A stretch of DNA of 34,014 nucleotides, from assembly GCA_937925845.1 (NCBI GenBank), contig CALAML010000137.1, positions 1 to 34,014 of the forward strand, written 5' to 3'. The position numbers and the translations under genes were made by a program. Source of the DNA: an uncultured Acidimicrobiales bacterium. Its GTDB lineage: Bacteria; Actinomycetota; Acidimicrobiia; Acidimicrobiales; CALAML01. The notes below the pieces were generated by a model that had not been told where the DNA came from, ran no database searches, and saw nothing but the letters and a program-made list of their open reading frames with translations. Positions 21,361-29,722 of the stretch are shown here, piece after piece. Positions within the stretch are counted from its first letter, which is position 1; each line of letters starts with the position of its first letter.

Positions 21361-22356
21361 ATGCTGAGCGGCAAGAAGATTCTGATCACCGGTCCCGCGG
21401 GCCAGATCGCCTATCCGATGACGGCCTATCTGGCCGCCGAAGAAGCGAACAACGAAGTGTGGGGCATCGCCCGCTTCAGCCAACCGGGTTCTCAACAAAT
21501 GGTGGACGCGGTCGGCGCCGTCACCCGAGAAGTCGATCTGGCCTCCGGCGACTTCGGCGACCTCCCGACCGACTTCGACTATTTGATCCACCTCGCCACC
21601 TACCAGGGCGGCGGCCACGACTACGACCGAGCCTTCGAAGTGAACGCCGAAGGCACTGGTCTGTTGCTCGAACACTGCCGCAACGCCACGGCGGCGCTGG
21701 TGGCCTCGACCTTCTCGGTGTACGCACCCAACCCCGACCCGGGCTACCTTTTCAGCGAAACCGACCCGCTCGGCGATGCCAGACTGCCCCACTCGCCCAC
21801 GTACTCGATGTCGAAGATGGCCCAGGAAGCGGTGACCCGCACGATGGCCCGGGTGCTTGATCTGCCGGTCACGATCGGCCGCATCAACGGATCGTACGGC
21901 CCCAATGGGGGGCTACCGGCCTACATGCTCGACTGGCTGATCGCCGGTGACCCGATCTACCTCCGGGCGCCGGGCCAGACCTACAACCTGGTCCACGCCG
22001 ACGACATGAACGCCCAAGTTGAAGGGCTACTTGGAGTCGCGTCGGTGCCGGCCACGATCGTGAACTGGTCCGGTGACGACGCGGTGACTGTGGAAGACAT
22101 GGTCGGCTATATGGCTGAACTCACCGGCAAGGAGCCCAACTTCGTCCACATCAACGTGGAAGGTTCGTCGAACGGCAACGGAAGCGACAACACTCGGCGA
22201 CGAGAGTTGATCGGCGACTGCTCGGTGGATTGGCGCGACGGAGTGAGGGCCATGTTCGAAGCCCGTTACCCCAACGGAGTCGACGGCGGCCTGGCCCCCG
22301 CCAACCAAAGCGGCGGAGCCACCCTCGGCCAAGCCTACGAAGAGGCTGGCAACTAA
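21361..22356 (+). CDS. NAD-dependent epimerase/dehydratase (extended SDR)
   Basis: The 331-residue protein opens with the nucleotide-binding ILITGPAGQIAYPMTAYL (GxxGxxA pattern). It has the LIHLATYQGGGHDYDRAFEVNAEGT strand typical of extended SDRs, a STFSVYAP catalytic Ser/Thr strand and the YSMSK active-site Tyr/Lys pair. Sugar-nucleotide epimerases or dehydratases and related aldehyde or steroid dehydrogenases share this layout; the substrate cannot be assigned. The ATG at 21361 is preceded by GAAGGC and immediately begins the conserved fold, so the open extension back to 21262 is unlikely to be translated. A strong hairpin lies 6 bp after the stop. Confidence 0.85.
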   Translation: MLSGKKILITGPAGQIAYPMTAYLAAEEANNEVWGIARFSQPGSQQMVDAVGAVTREVDLASGDFGDLPTDFDYLIHLATYQGGGHDYDRAFEVNAEGTGLLLEHCRNATAALVASTFSVYAPNPDPGYLFSETDPLGDARLPHSPTYSMSKMAQEAVTRTMARVLDLPVTIGRINGSYGPNGGLPAYMLDWLIAGDPIYLRAPGQTYNLVHADDMNAQVEGLLGVASVPATIVNWSGDDAVTVEDMVGYMAELTGKEPNFVHINVEGSSNGNGSDNTRRRELIGDCSVDWRDGVRAMFEARYPNGVDGGLAPANQSGGATLGQAYEEAGN

Positions 22357-22362
22357 GCGCCA

Positions 22363-22413
22363 CGAAACGTTGGAAGCTGAGCCTGATTGTGCGCGCCAGC
22401 TTCCGACATTTCG
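22363..22413. terminator. Long hairpin after the epimerase gene
   Basis: A 17-base left arm (22363-22379) pairs with 22397-22413 at 15 of 17 positions, with a G-T wobble among the two exceptions, around a 17-base loop. It begins 6 bp after the epimerase stop. Its right arm contains CCGACATTTCGGA (22403-22415), identical to 13 bases of the hairpin at 24246-24294. Confidence 0.6.
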
Positions 22414-22458
22414 GACAGCGGAGGGGCTTGGATTACCTGGTTTCGCTATGGTGGGTTT

Positions 22459-22860
22459 ATGAGCACCGCGACCGCACAGATCCCCCTTGTCGATTACCTC
22501 GTCCTCGGCGATAACCCCCACCTGGTGGCCAACGAATGCACCAGCTGTGGCGCCCGCTACTTCGACCGTCGAAACGGCTGCGCCAAGTGCTTCGCCGAAG
22601 ATTTCAAGAAAGTGGAGATCGCAACCGAGGGTGAAGTCACGGCCTTCACCATCGTGGCCTTTGCCGCCCCTGGCGTGGACGTCCCGTTCGTGGCTGCAGT
22701 TGTGAACTGTGACGGCACGCCCGTCAGCGCCAACCTGATCAACGTCGAGCCCGACGACGAACATGTGAAGCTCGGGATGAAAGTAAAGCTGGCCACCAAA
22801 GCCATGGGCACCGACAGTGCGGGAACCGAAGCCGTCAGCTTCGGATTCGAACCGGCCTAA
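22459..22860 (+). CDS. DUF35 zinc-ribbon/OB-fold protein, thiolase partner
   Basis: The 133-residue protein has an N-terminal helical segment, a rubredoxin-like zinc ribbon with C27-x2-C30 and C41-x2-C44 (CTSCGARYFDRRNGCAKC), and a C-terminal OB fold (about 55-130). DUF35 proteins act as acyl-CoA-binding partners of thiolases and of steroid side-chain aldolases, forming mixed complexes. The thiolase gene 156 bp downstream on the same strand is the expected partner. The ATG at 22459 follows GGTGGG and begins the conserved N-terminus; an extension to 22387 would run through the hairpin and is rejected. Confidence 0.9.
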   Translation: MSTATAQIPLVDYLVLGDNPHLVANECTSCGARYFDRRNGCAKCFAEDFKKVEIATEGEVTAFTIVAFAAPGVDVPFVAAVVNCDGTPVSANLINVEPDDEHVKLGMKVKLATKAMGTDSAGTEAVSFGFEPA

Positions 22861-22960
22861 GGATCTCTTTACGCTCGACCCCGCCAGCAATAGGCAACGA
22901 CTTCCCGGAGCCCAAACTCAAAACCTCGATCCGCATCAACCAGAGTCACCGAACCCAAAA

Positions 22961-22990
22961 CGCCAGCAAACGCCAACTAACGCCAACCAA
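22961..22990 (+). repeat. Three 10-bp tandem repeats in the thiolase leader
   Basis: CGCCAGCAAA, CGCCAACTAA and CGCCAACCAA start at 22961, 22971 and 22981, an exact 10-bp period. They lie in a C/A-rich, almost G-free stretch just before the thiolase ribosome site (GAGAGG, 23000-23005). A 10-bp period matches one helical turn, and G-poor leaders are also unstructured in RNA, so either DNA binding or translation enhancement is possible. Confidence 0.7.
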
Positions 22991-23016
22991 CAACCCAAGC
23001 GAGAGGCCCCGCCACC

Positions 23017-24222
23017 ATGGCAAGCGACGACATCTTTATCCTCGGCATCAACATGACCAAGTTCGGCAAGCACCCCGACCTTGACAGCGTCGACCTCGGA
23101 GCGATGGCGGTCAAGGCCGCCCTCGCCGACGGCGGCGTCACCATGGCCGACATGGGCATTCTGGCCGCGGGCAACCTGCTCGGGAACCCGGGCTTTGGCC
23201 AGCAGCTTCAGAAGCAGGTGGGCCAGACCGGCATCCCGGTGTACAACGTGTCGAACGCTTGCGCCACCGGTGCCACCGCGCTGCGCACCGCCATCATGGC
23301 CATCAAGGCCGGTGAGTGTGACATGGGCCTGGCCGTTGGCGTGGAGAAGCTCTCGGGCGCCGGCCTCCTCGGTGGCGGCGGACGCAAAAAGAGTGACGAC
23401 GACACCTGGACCCCCGACGGCCGCGTCGGTGCCGTGGCTTCGGTTGATGGTCGCATCGGCACCATGAACATGCCCGGCGTGTTCGCCCAGGTCGGTATGG
23501 AGTATGCCCACAAGTACGGCGGCGCCGATGCTGAACTCTTCGCCCGCATCAGCGTAAAGAATCACGGCCACTCCACCCTCAACCCGCTGGCCGCCTACAC
23601 CAAGGAAATGAGCCTTGAGCAGGTGATGGGCGACATGATGATCGCCTACCCCAACACCCGACCGATGTGTTCAGCCAACTGCGACGGCGGGGCCGCGGCA
23701 GTGGTGGTGTCTGGCGAGAAGCTGGCCACCCTCTCCGACGAACAGCAGCGCCGAGCGGTGAAGGTGCGGGCCTCGGTGCTCACCAGCGACCCGTGGCAGG
23801 AAGGCTGCCAGGTGCTGCCCGACGTCAACACCCTCACCCGTCAAGCAGCCAACCAGGCTTACGAGACCGCCGGGGTTGGCCCGGAAGACCTTGACCTGGT
23901 CGAGCTTCACGACTGCTTCGCCACCGCCGAACTGGTGCACTACGACAACCTGATGCTCTGTGACGAAGGTGGAGCCGTCGACTTCTTCGAGTCGGGCAAA
24001 CCCTTCCGCGACGGCGAACGGCCAGTGAACGTTTCGGGCGGTCTGCAGAGCAAGGGCCACCCGATTTCGGCCACCGGCATCGCCAACGTGTGGGAGATCT
24101 GCCATCACGTGCGCGGCGAAGCCGGTGACCGCCAGATCGAAGGCGCCAAAGTCGGTCTGGCCCACGTGATCGGCCTCGGCTCAGCCTGTGGCGTCCACAT
24201 CCTCGAAGGTCAAGCCGCCTAG
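23017..24222 (+). CDS. SCP2-type thiolase
   Basis: This enzyme is predicted to cleave or form beta-ketoacyl-CoA thioesters, acting with the DUF35 protein upstream. The 401-residue sequence has the thiolase nucleophile C82 (NVSNACATGATAL), the HDCF motif (H298, C300) in place of the NEAF motif of classical thiolases, and the catalytic His of SKGHPISATG (H348). HDCF marks the SCP2/SCPx thiolase subfamily, where this cysteine serves as the second catalytic Cys. Steroid retro-aldolases such as Ltp2 have lost the nucleophilic Cys, so retention here favours true thiolase activity. The probable role is beta-oxidation of branched or alicyclic acyl-CoA. A bidirectional hairpin follows. Confidence 0.9.
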   Translation: MASDDIFILGINMTKFGKHPDLDSVDLGAMAVKAALADGGVTMADMGILAAGNLLGNPGFGQQLQKQVGQTGIPVYNVSNACATGATALRTAIMAIKAGECDMGLAVGVEKLSGAGLLGGGGRKKSDDDTWTPDGRVGAVASVDGRIGTMNMPGVFAQVGMEYAHKYGGADAELFARISVKNHGHSTLNPLAAYTKEMSLEQVMGDMMIAYPNTRPMCSANCDGGAAAVVVSGEKLATLSDEQQRRAVKVRASVLTSDPWQEGCQVLPDVNTLTRQAANQAYETAGVGPEDLDLVELHDCFATAELVHYDNLMLCDEGGAVDFFESGKPFRDGERPVNVSGGLQSKGHPISATGIANVWEICHHVRGEAGDRQIEGAKVGLAHVIGLGSACGVHILEGQAA

Positions 24223-24245
24223 TCCGACCAACCGCCTCAGGTCTG

Positions 24246-24294
24246 GAAATGTCGGCGCTAGAGGCAGATTATTCGCTCCGAGCGCCGACATTTC
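24246..24294. terminator. Bidirectional hairpin between convergent thiolase and beta-propeller genes
   Basis: GAAATGTCGGCGCT (24246-24259) and its exact reverse complement (24281-24294) form a 14-bp perfect stem around a 21-base loop. It sits in the 84-bp gap between two converging genes, as expected for a shared terminator. Its right side includes CCGACATTTCGGA, also found in the hairpin at 22363-22413. Confidence 0.75.
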
Positions 24295-24306
24295 GGATCC
24301 GGTTGG

Positions 24307-25950
24307 CTAGCGGAGGATGAGGCGGCCGATCGAGTTGTTGAAGAACTCAGCGAACACGATGTCCCCGGTCTGCGGGTCGATGGCAATACCGGCCTGACCC
24401 CCGCCGCCGGCGGGATCGACCTCGCTCAACACCGGCAACAGGTGCACCTCGTTCCGGTTCATCAGGAAACCGACACTTGTGGGGGCGTCCTCCGCTGGAG
24501 TCATGGTGAACCACACCCGGTCGCTTCGCCCGGCCGCGATCGAATGGATATGGACCGACTCAAGGTCGCCAGCCACCTCGATCCGGCTGGCGCAGCGGTT
24601 GCCGTTGCCGTTGTTGGTTCGCCGACACTGCTCCGGCCGGCCGTCGGCCCTCGCCAGATCGAAGTGAATGACACGGTTGTCGAAGTACTCGTTCACGACG
24701 ATGTCGCCTGAAGTCTCATCCAGATAGAGCTGCCACGGACCGGCGCCAACCGTTGGCCCCCGAGCGGTGCGGCTGCGGGTGAACGGGAAGCGCTCAATCG
24801 CACCGGTGTCGATCTCCAACCGGGAGAGGGCGGCTCCGAAAAACTCGGTAAACCAAATCGCATCATCGATCACAATCAGATGGGCCGGGTGGCGATCGAC
24901 CTGATCGAGAAAGTACGGCCGGAAACAACCGCCGGCTACATCGGTGCACCAGCCAGGGTTGGCCGGGTCGGGCAGGGTGTTGCTGGAGGGCACCGCGTTG
25001 GGATCAAAGTTCACGATGGCCGCCTGCTCCAGGCCACCCTGAGCAAACCAGGCGGTACCCCGGTCGTCGAAGGTCAGGCCGATCACCTCGTTGCCTTCCC
25101 CGGGAACGGTGTAGACGTCAAAGGCCTCGGTTACCGGATCAAACCGCAGAATCCGACTCCGGTTGGCGAAGTCGCCGGTGTAGAGCGACGCCCCGCCCTC
25201 GGTGAACCACACGCCACCCTCGGGGCCGATGATGATGTCCTCACCCAAGGTGCTGGTGGCGGTGAGCCGGTCACCAAACAGTGTGGTGGCGAAGGGCGGG
25301 CTCTCCGGGATGGGAATCTTGAAGGCCTCAACCTCGGACCCCGTTACCCGATGCAGCGAGCGATGAAACTCCTGGTTCACCCACACTGTGCCCGCGGAAT
25401 CGACGGTAATGGCCAGGGCACGAGCCGCGGTGCCAGGTGTGGGCGGCAACTGGACGGTCTCGTAGTCGTAGACCTCCACGGGTAGGGCCAACGCAATCTC
25501 CGCACCCGCACCCGCACCCGACCCGTCGGTCGCGAGTTGAAGCTCACCCGAACGAGCATCGCCGGGCAGCGCCAGCGTCAGCTCCTCCGAGGTGCCCTGC
25601 TCCACCGAAACCGCACCGCCGTTCAGAGATGCGGAGAACGTGTTGGCATCGGGCAGGTTGCAGCCTCGAACCCGCAGCGGCTCTCCCGCGATCGTGGCGG
25701 CCACAGTGTCGAGGAGAAAGGGATCATCATCCGGATCGAGATCCTCGGGGCAGGCCAACTGCTGGGCGCCGGGCTGGTCCGGGCCGTCATCCGTAGTGAA
25801 TCGACGCAGCAACAGCAAGGCGATGATCAACAAGGCCAGAGCCAGCGCAACCAGCAACCAAACCGCCGGCGGCAAGGGTCGGCGTCGAGGCTGAGGTCCG
25901 AGACGAGGAGCACTTTCCGTCACGGAATATGGGGGTGCCCCGCCAGTCAC
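24307..25950 (-). CDS. Membrane-anchored Vgb/NHL-like beta-propeller protein
   Basis: The 547-residue protein has a proline/arginine-rich cytoplasmic start, one transmembrane helix (about 30-48, AVWLLVALALALLIIALLLL) and a large extracytoplasmic part. A short beta-sandwich-like region (about 70-155) precedes about six propeller blades with recurring G-x-V/I-W-F/V-T-E/N strings (GTVWVNQEFHRSLHRV, GGVWFTEGGASL, GTAWFAQGG, DAIWFTEFFGAALSRL, GDIVVNEYFDNRVIHF, GDIVFAEFFNNSIGRL). This resembles virginiamycin B lyase-type and NHL/SMP-30 propellers. The catalytic residues of Vgb were not identified, so a binding or scaffold role is as likely as enzymatic activity. The start is GTG; another in-frame GTG follows eight codons later. 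It is divergent from the reductase gene with a 49-bp gap. Confidence 0.82.
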   Translation of the reverse strand: MTGGAPPYSVTESAPRLGPQPRRRPLPPAVWLLVALALALLIIALLLLRRFTTDDGPDQPGAQQLACPEDLDPDDDPFLLDTVAATIAGEPLRVRGCNLPDANTFSASLNGGAVSVEQGTSEELTLALPGDARSGELQLATDGSGAGAGAEIALALPVEVYDYETVQLPPTPGTAARALAITVDSAGTVWVNQEFHRSLHRVTGSEVEAFKIPIPESPPFATTLFGDRLTATSTLGEDIIIGPEGGVWFTEGGASLYTGDFANRSRILRFDPVTEAFDVYTVPGEGNEVIGLTFDDRGTAWFAQGGLEQAAIVNFDPNAVPSSNTLPDPANPGWCTDVAGGCFRPYFLDQVDRHPAHLIVIDDAIWFTEFFGAALSRLEIDTGAIERFPFTRSRTARGPTVGAGPWQLYLDETSGDIVVNEYFDNRVIHFDLARADGRPEQCRRTNNGNGNRCASRIEVAGDLESVHIHSIAAGRSDRVWFTMTPAEDAPTSVGFLMNRNEVHLLPVLSEVDPAGGGGQAGIAIDPQTGDIVFAEFFNNSIGRLILR

Positions 25951-25999
25951 CAGCTCAGTCTCTCACCTCGGTTGCCGGGAGATATGGCAAGATCCCAAC

Positions 26000-26872
26000 A
26001 TGACCGGCATCCCCGCCCCACCCGCAGTAGGCGACACCGCACTCAAGCCCGACACCTTCGGTGGTCAGACCGTGATCGTGACCGGCGGAGGCACCGGTTT
26101 AGGCAAGGCGGTGGCGTCGGAGTTCGCTCGACTCGGGGCGAACCTCGTGATCGCCTCCAGGAAACCCGAGCATCTCGATGCGGGCCGGGCCGCCCTTGAG
26201 GCGCTAGATGCCGATGTGTTGGCGGTCGAGTGCGACATCCGGGAGCCGGAGTCCATCGCTACAGCCTTTGATGCTGCGGCCGAGCGGTTCGGCCTGCCGA
26301 CGGTGCTGGTCAACAACGCGGCGGCGAACTTCCCCGTACCGGCGGAGGACATGTCACCGAACGCGTGGCGGACCGTGGTCGACATCACCCTCAACGGCAC
26401 CTTCTTCTGCGCCCGCGATTTCGGCCGACGCCACCTCGACGCTGGGAGCCCGGCCTCGATCATCAACATCGGTGCCACCTATGCCTGGACCGGCGGACCC
26501 GGATTTGCCCACTCGGCCGCAGCCAAGGCCGGTGTGAAAAACCTGACCGAATCGCTGGCGGTCGAGTGGGGCCCGTATGGGATCCAAGTGAACTGTCTTG
26601 TGCCCGGTCTTATGCCCCACGAGGACATGACCACCGACATCGTGAGCAACCTGGAACGAACCCACGACAAGGACGCCTGCCAACCGGCGATGCGGGTCGG
26701 CGAACGCCAGGAACTGGGCTGGGCCGCCACTTTTCTTGCCTCGCCGTACGGTCGTTTCATCAGCGGACACACGCTCGTGGTCGACGGCGCCAACTGGCAA
26801 CGACGCTCGCTGACCAACCCTGCGGTCATCCCGGTTCGCGAGCAAATGGGTCGAGATCCATTCACGCTCTAA
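26000..26872 (+). CDS. SDR-family 2,4-dienoyl-CoA reductase-like oxidoreductase
   Basis: The 290-residue protein has the SDR cofactor motif TGGGTGLG (about 31-38), the NNAAANF strand and the helix-capping VNCLVPG block. Instead of the standard YxxxK it has Y161 in GATYAWTG and S172/K176 in HSAAAKAG. That 15-residue Tyr-Lys and 4-residue Ser-Lys spacing is that of 2,4-dienoyl-CoA reductases (Y199, S210, K214 in the human mitochondrial enzyme). The likely role is NADPH-dependent reduction of dienoyl-CoA during breakdown of unsaturated fatty acids, consistent with the thiolase pair nearby. The cofactor preference is inferred. The ATG begins 49 bp from the divergent propeller gene. Confidence 0.87.
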   Translation: MTGIPAPPAVGDTALKPDTFGGQTVIVTGGGTGLGKAVASEFARLGANLVIASRKPEHLDAGRAALEALDADVLAVECDIREPESIATAFDAAAERFGLPTVLVNNAAANFPVPAEDMSPNAWRTVVDITLNGTFFCARDFGRRHLDAGSPASIINIGATYAWTGGPGFAHSAAAKAGVKNLTESLAVEWGPYGIQVNCLVPGLMPHEDMTTDIVSNLERTHDKDACQPAMRVGERQELGWAATFLASPYGRFISGHTLVVDGANWQRRSLTNPAVIPVREQMGRDPFTL

Positions 26873-26970
26873 CGCTCGCGGCATACCGCCGACAGGTATT
26901 GCGGGTCAGAGCCAGAAGCCTCGTCGAGGTGAGTTCGGAATCCTGGCCTCTGGTGGGCTATGAATAGCTC

Positions 26971-29562
26971 GTGAGTGAAAATGTCGAAGAACTCCTTGCC
27001 GAAATGACCCAGGCCGAAAAGGCCGATCTTGTTACCGGAAAGGGAATGTGGGACAACCGGCCGATCGAGCGACTGGGCATCCCGTCCATGATCGTTACCG
27101 ACGGCCCCAACGGTGCCCGCGGCGGGGGATTGCTGGGGACGGGCACACCCACCGCCTGTATCCCGGCCGGCTCGGTGCTTGGTGCCACCTGGGACCCCGA
27201 CCTGGTCGAACGGCTCGGCGGTCTACTTGGCGACGAGTGTCAGGCCAAGGGCGCTGGCGTTCTGCTGGCTCCGACCATCAACCTGCATCGCAACCCGCTG
27301 GGAGGTCGCAACTTCGAGTGCTACTCCGAAGACCCGTTCCTCACTGGTCGCATCGCCGTCGGTTTTGTGCGGGGCGTACAGAGCCGCAACGTGGCCACCA
27401 CCGCAAAACACTTCGTGGGCAACGACTCAGAATTCGAACGCAATTCGATCGACACCCAGGCCGACGAGCGCACCCTTCGCGAGGTGTACCTCGCCCCGTT
27501 CGAACAGGTGGTGAAGTACGCCAAGGGCTGGGGCATCATGAGCTCCTACAACCGGCTCAACGGAACCTTCGCCTCCGAACACGTCTGGTTGATGCAGACA
27601 GTTCTCCGTGACCAATGGGGGTTCGATGGGTTTGTGGTCTCCGACTGGTTTGCCGCCCGCTCCACAGCCGAGTCGATCAAGGCCGGCATGAGCCTGGAGA
27701 TGCCCGGCCCCGGAAAGTTCTACGGTCCGGCTCCCATCGCCGAGGCGCTGAAGGCCGAAGAGATCACCGAAGATGATCTCGACGCCATCGCCCTCGACAT
27801 GCTGCGGCTCCTCGAACGCACTGAGACCATGGGCCGAGCCGAGCCGAAAGAGGAGGAACCGCTCGACCGGCCCGAGGATCGACTCCTCGTTCGCGAAGCT
27901 GCGGCTGCGGGCACGGTCCTGGTCAAGAACGATGGAGTGTTACCTCTGGACGCCGCGAGCCTCTCGAGCCTCGCGGTCATCGGTCCGAACGCCCGCATCG
28001 CCAAAGTGATGGGCGGCGGCTCAGCCACAGTTCGGGCCTACCGCGCCACGAGCCCGCTCGATGCCCTCAACAACCGCTTCGGCAACCAGATCGACGTCAC
28101 CTTCGCCCCCGGCTGCGACATCGACCGTTCAACCCCTCCACTCGACCAGGCACTTGTGCCTGATGGGTTCAACGTCGAGTTCTTCGCCAACCACGACCTT
28201 GAGGGTGAGCCGGTTCATCAGATGCAGGCTGGTCGAGGCCAGTACCTCTACTTCGGCAAGCCGGCAGCCGAGGTACCCGTCGAGTACTCGCTTCGCTCCG
28301 TCGGCACCATCGTCCCCGAGATCACCGGCGCCCACTCGGTGCGCCTGGTGCAGTGTGGACGGGCCCGGGTCCTCATCAACGGTGAGGTCATCGTCGATGC
28401 CTTCGAAGGCGACTACGAACGGGGCGACGAATACTTCGGTTTCGCCAGCATAGAAATCCCCGGCGATATCGAACTCACCGCCGGCGAGCCGGCCGAGATC
28501 GTTATCGAGTTCTCATCCAAGGACGCCCTGTTGTTGAGCGGGGCTCGGGTCGGTATCCGAACCGAGGTTGAGCGCGACCTGCTCGGCGACGCGGAGAAGG
28601 CGGCCACAACCGCCGATGCCGCGGTCGTGGTCGTGGGCACCAACGACGACTGGGAAACCGAAGGCCGCGATCGAGACTCGTTTATTCTTCCCGGTGACCA
28701 GGTGGAGCTGATCCGAAGGGTTTCGGCAGCCAACTCCCGCACCATCGTGGCCGTCAACACGGGCGGTCCGTTCTCGTGGGACTGGCTCGATGCGCCGGCA
28801 GCTGCGCTCAACGTCGGGTTCGGCGGTCAGGAACTGGGCGATGCACTGGTCGACGTACTCTTCGGCGAGGTCGACCCCGGTGGCCGGATGCCCACCACGA
28901 TCCCGGCCCGCTATGAACATTCCCCGGCCTTCCTCAACTACCCGGGTGAGAACTCGGTGGTGCGCTACGGCGAAGGGCTGCACATCGGCCACCGCTGGTT
29001 CGACGCCCGCCATATCGAGCCCGCGGTCGCATTCGGTCATGGGATGTCCTACGCCACTTTCGAATGGAGCGAACCCCGAATGGCCGAGACGGCACCGACC
29101 GCGCTCGGCGAAGTGAGCCCGGCCACCGCAGGTGCTCCCGGCGACGCCAGCGACACCGACGGAGCCGAAGTGGTGACGGTTGAAGTTGATGTGACCAATA
29201 CGAGTGACCGCGCTGGAGTGGACGTGGTCCAGATCTACATCGAGCCGCCCGAATCCGTGGTGCACCGGCCGGTTCGAGAACTCAAGGGGTTCGCCAAAGT
29301 AGCGGTGGCTCCCGGCGCCACCGAAACGGCGAAGATCGTGCTCGATCGGCGAGCCTTTGCCTACTTCGATCCGGGAGACCAGGTATTTGAAGAACTGGCC
29401 GCCGGCATGCCAGTACCCGCGGCCCTCGGCAAGCGCCATACCGGGCCCGGCTGGTATGTCGAACCAGGGGAGTACCGAGTGGTTGTCGCCCGCTCATCAC
29501 AAGACTTCGCTCACACCGCCACCATTACCCTCGAAGGCGAAGAACTCCGCTTCTCCGACTGA
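26971..29562 (+). CDS. Glycoside hydrolase family 3 beta-glycosidase with PA14 insert
   Basis: The 863-residue protein shows the GH3 order: TIM-barrel domain (about 5-300), alpha/beta sandwich, PA14 carbohydrate-binding insert (about 395-535), and C-terminal fibronectin type III-like domain (about 745-860). The nucleophile is Asp225 in GFVVSDWFAARS, and the candidate acid/base is Glu564 in ETEGRDRDSFILP. KHFVGNDSE and GMSLEMPGPG are family blocks. PA14-bearing GH3 enzymes are mostly beta-glucosidases acting on oligosaccharides or plant glycosides. There is no signal peptide, so it acts inside the cell on imported sugars or glycosides. The start is GTG with a weak ribosome site. A short Gly/Ala/Asp-rich linker (about 715-740) precedes the last domain. 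Confidence 0.93.
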   Translation: MSENVEELLAEMTQAEKADLVTGKGMWDNRPIERLGIPSMIVTDGPNGARGGGLLGTGTPTACIPAGSVLGATWDPDLVERLGGLLGDECQAKGAGVLLAPTINLHRNPLGGRNFECYSEDPFLTGRIAVGFVRGVQSRNVATTAKHFVGNDSEFERNSIDTQADERTLREVYLAPFEQVVKYAKGWGIMSSYNRLNGTFASEHVWLMQTVLRDQWGFDGFVVSDWFAARSTAESIKAGMSLEMPGPGKFYGPAPIAEALKAEEITEDDLDAIALDMLRLLERTETMGRAEPKEEEPLDRPEDRLLVREAAAAGTVLVKNDGVLPLDAASLSSLAVIGPNARIAKVMGGGSATVRAYRATSPLDALNNRFGNQIDVTFAPGCDIDRSTPPLDQALVPDGFNVEFFANHDLEGEPVHQMQAGRGQYLYFGKPAAEVPVEYSLRSVGTIVPEITGAHSVRLVQCGRARVLINGEVIVDAFEGDYERGDEYFGFASIEIPGDIELTAGEPAEIVIEFSSKDALLLSGARVGIRTEVERDLLGDAEKAATTADAAVVVVGTNDDWETEGRDRDSFILPGDQVELIRRVSAANSRTIVAVNTGGPFSWDWLDAPAAALNVGFGGQELGDALVDVLFGEVDPGGRMPTTIPARYEHSPAFLNYPGENSVVRYGEGLHIGHRWFDARHIEPAVAFGHGMSYATFEWSEPRMAETAPTALGEVSPATAGAPGDASDTDGAEVVTVEVDVTNTSDRAGVDVVQIYIEPPESVVHRPVRELKGFAKVAVAPGATETAKIVLDRRAFAYFDPGDQVFEELAAGMPVPAALGKRHTGPGWYVEPGEYRVVVARSSQDFAHTATITLEGEELRFSD

Positions 29563-29598
29563 CCGCAGGCCAAAGGTCGACGGTGTTGGGGCCAGACG

Positions 29599-29620
29599 CC
29601 AAAGAAGCCCAACTTCTTGG
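29599..29620. terminator. Short hairpin after the GH3 gene
   Basis: CCAA(A)GAAG (29599-29607) pairs with CTTCTTGG (29613-29620) around CCCAA, an 8-bp stem with one bulged A, 37 bp after the GH3 stop. No T-tract follows, so terminator activity is uncertain. Confidence 0.4.
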
Positions 29621-29722
29621 ATCAGGCTGATGAGTGATGCCGGTCTGGACTTTCGGCGGGACTGGGGCGGGCCGGACCGCTAGTCTTTGGACAACGCATT
29701 CGCGACAAGGGGTCCTGGGGTT

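Noticed and set aside
23010..23020. GCCACCATGG around the thiolase start, a perfect eukaryotic Kozak context
   Set aside because: Coincidence in GC-rich DNA; a bacterial ribosome site GAGAGG is present just upstream and every neighbouring gene is bacterial.
26889..26910. Inverted repeat ATACC...GGTAT after the reductase gene
   Set aside because: Five-bp stem with mismatched extension; too weak to call a terminator.
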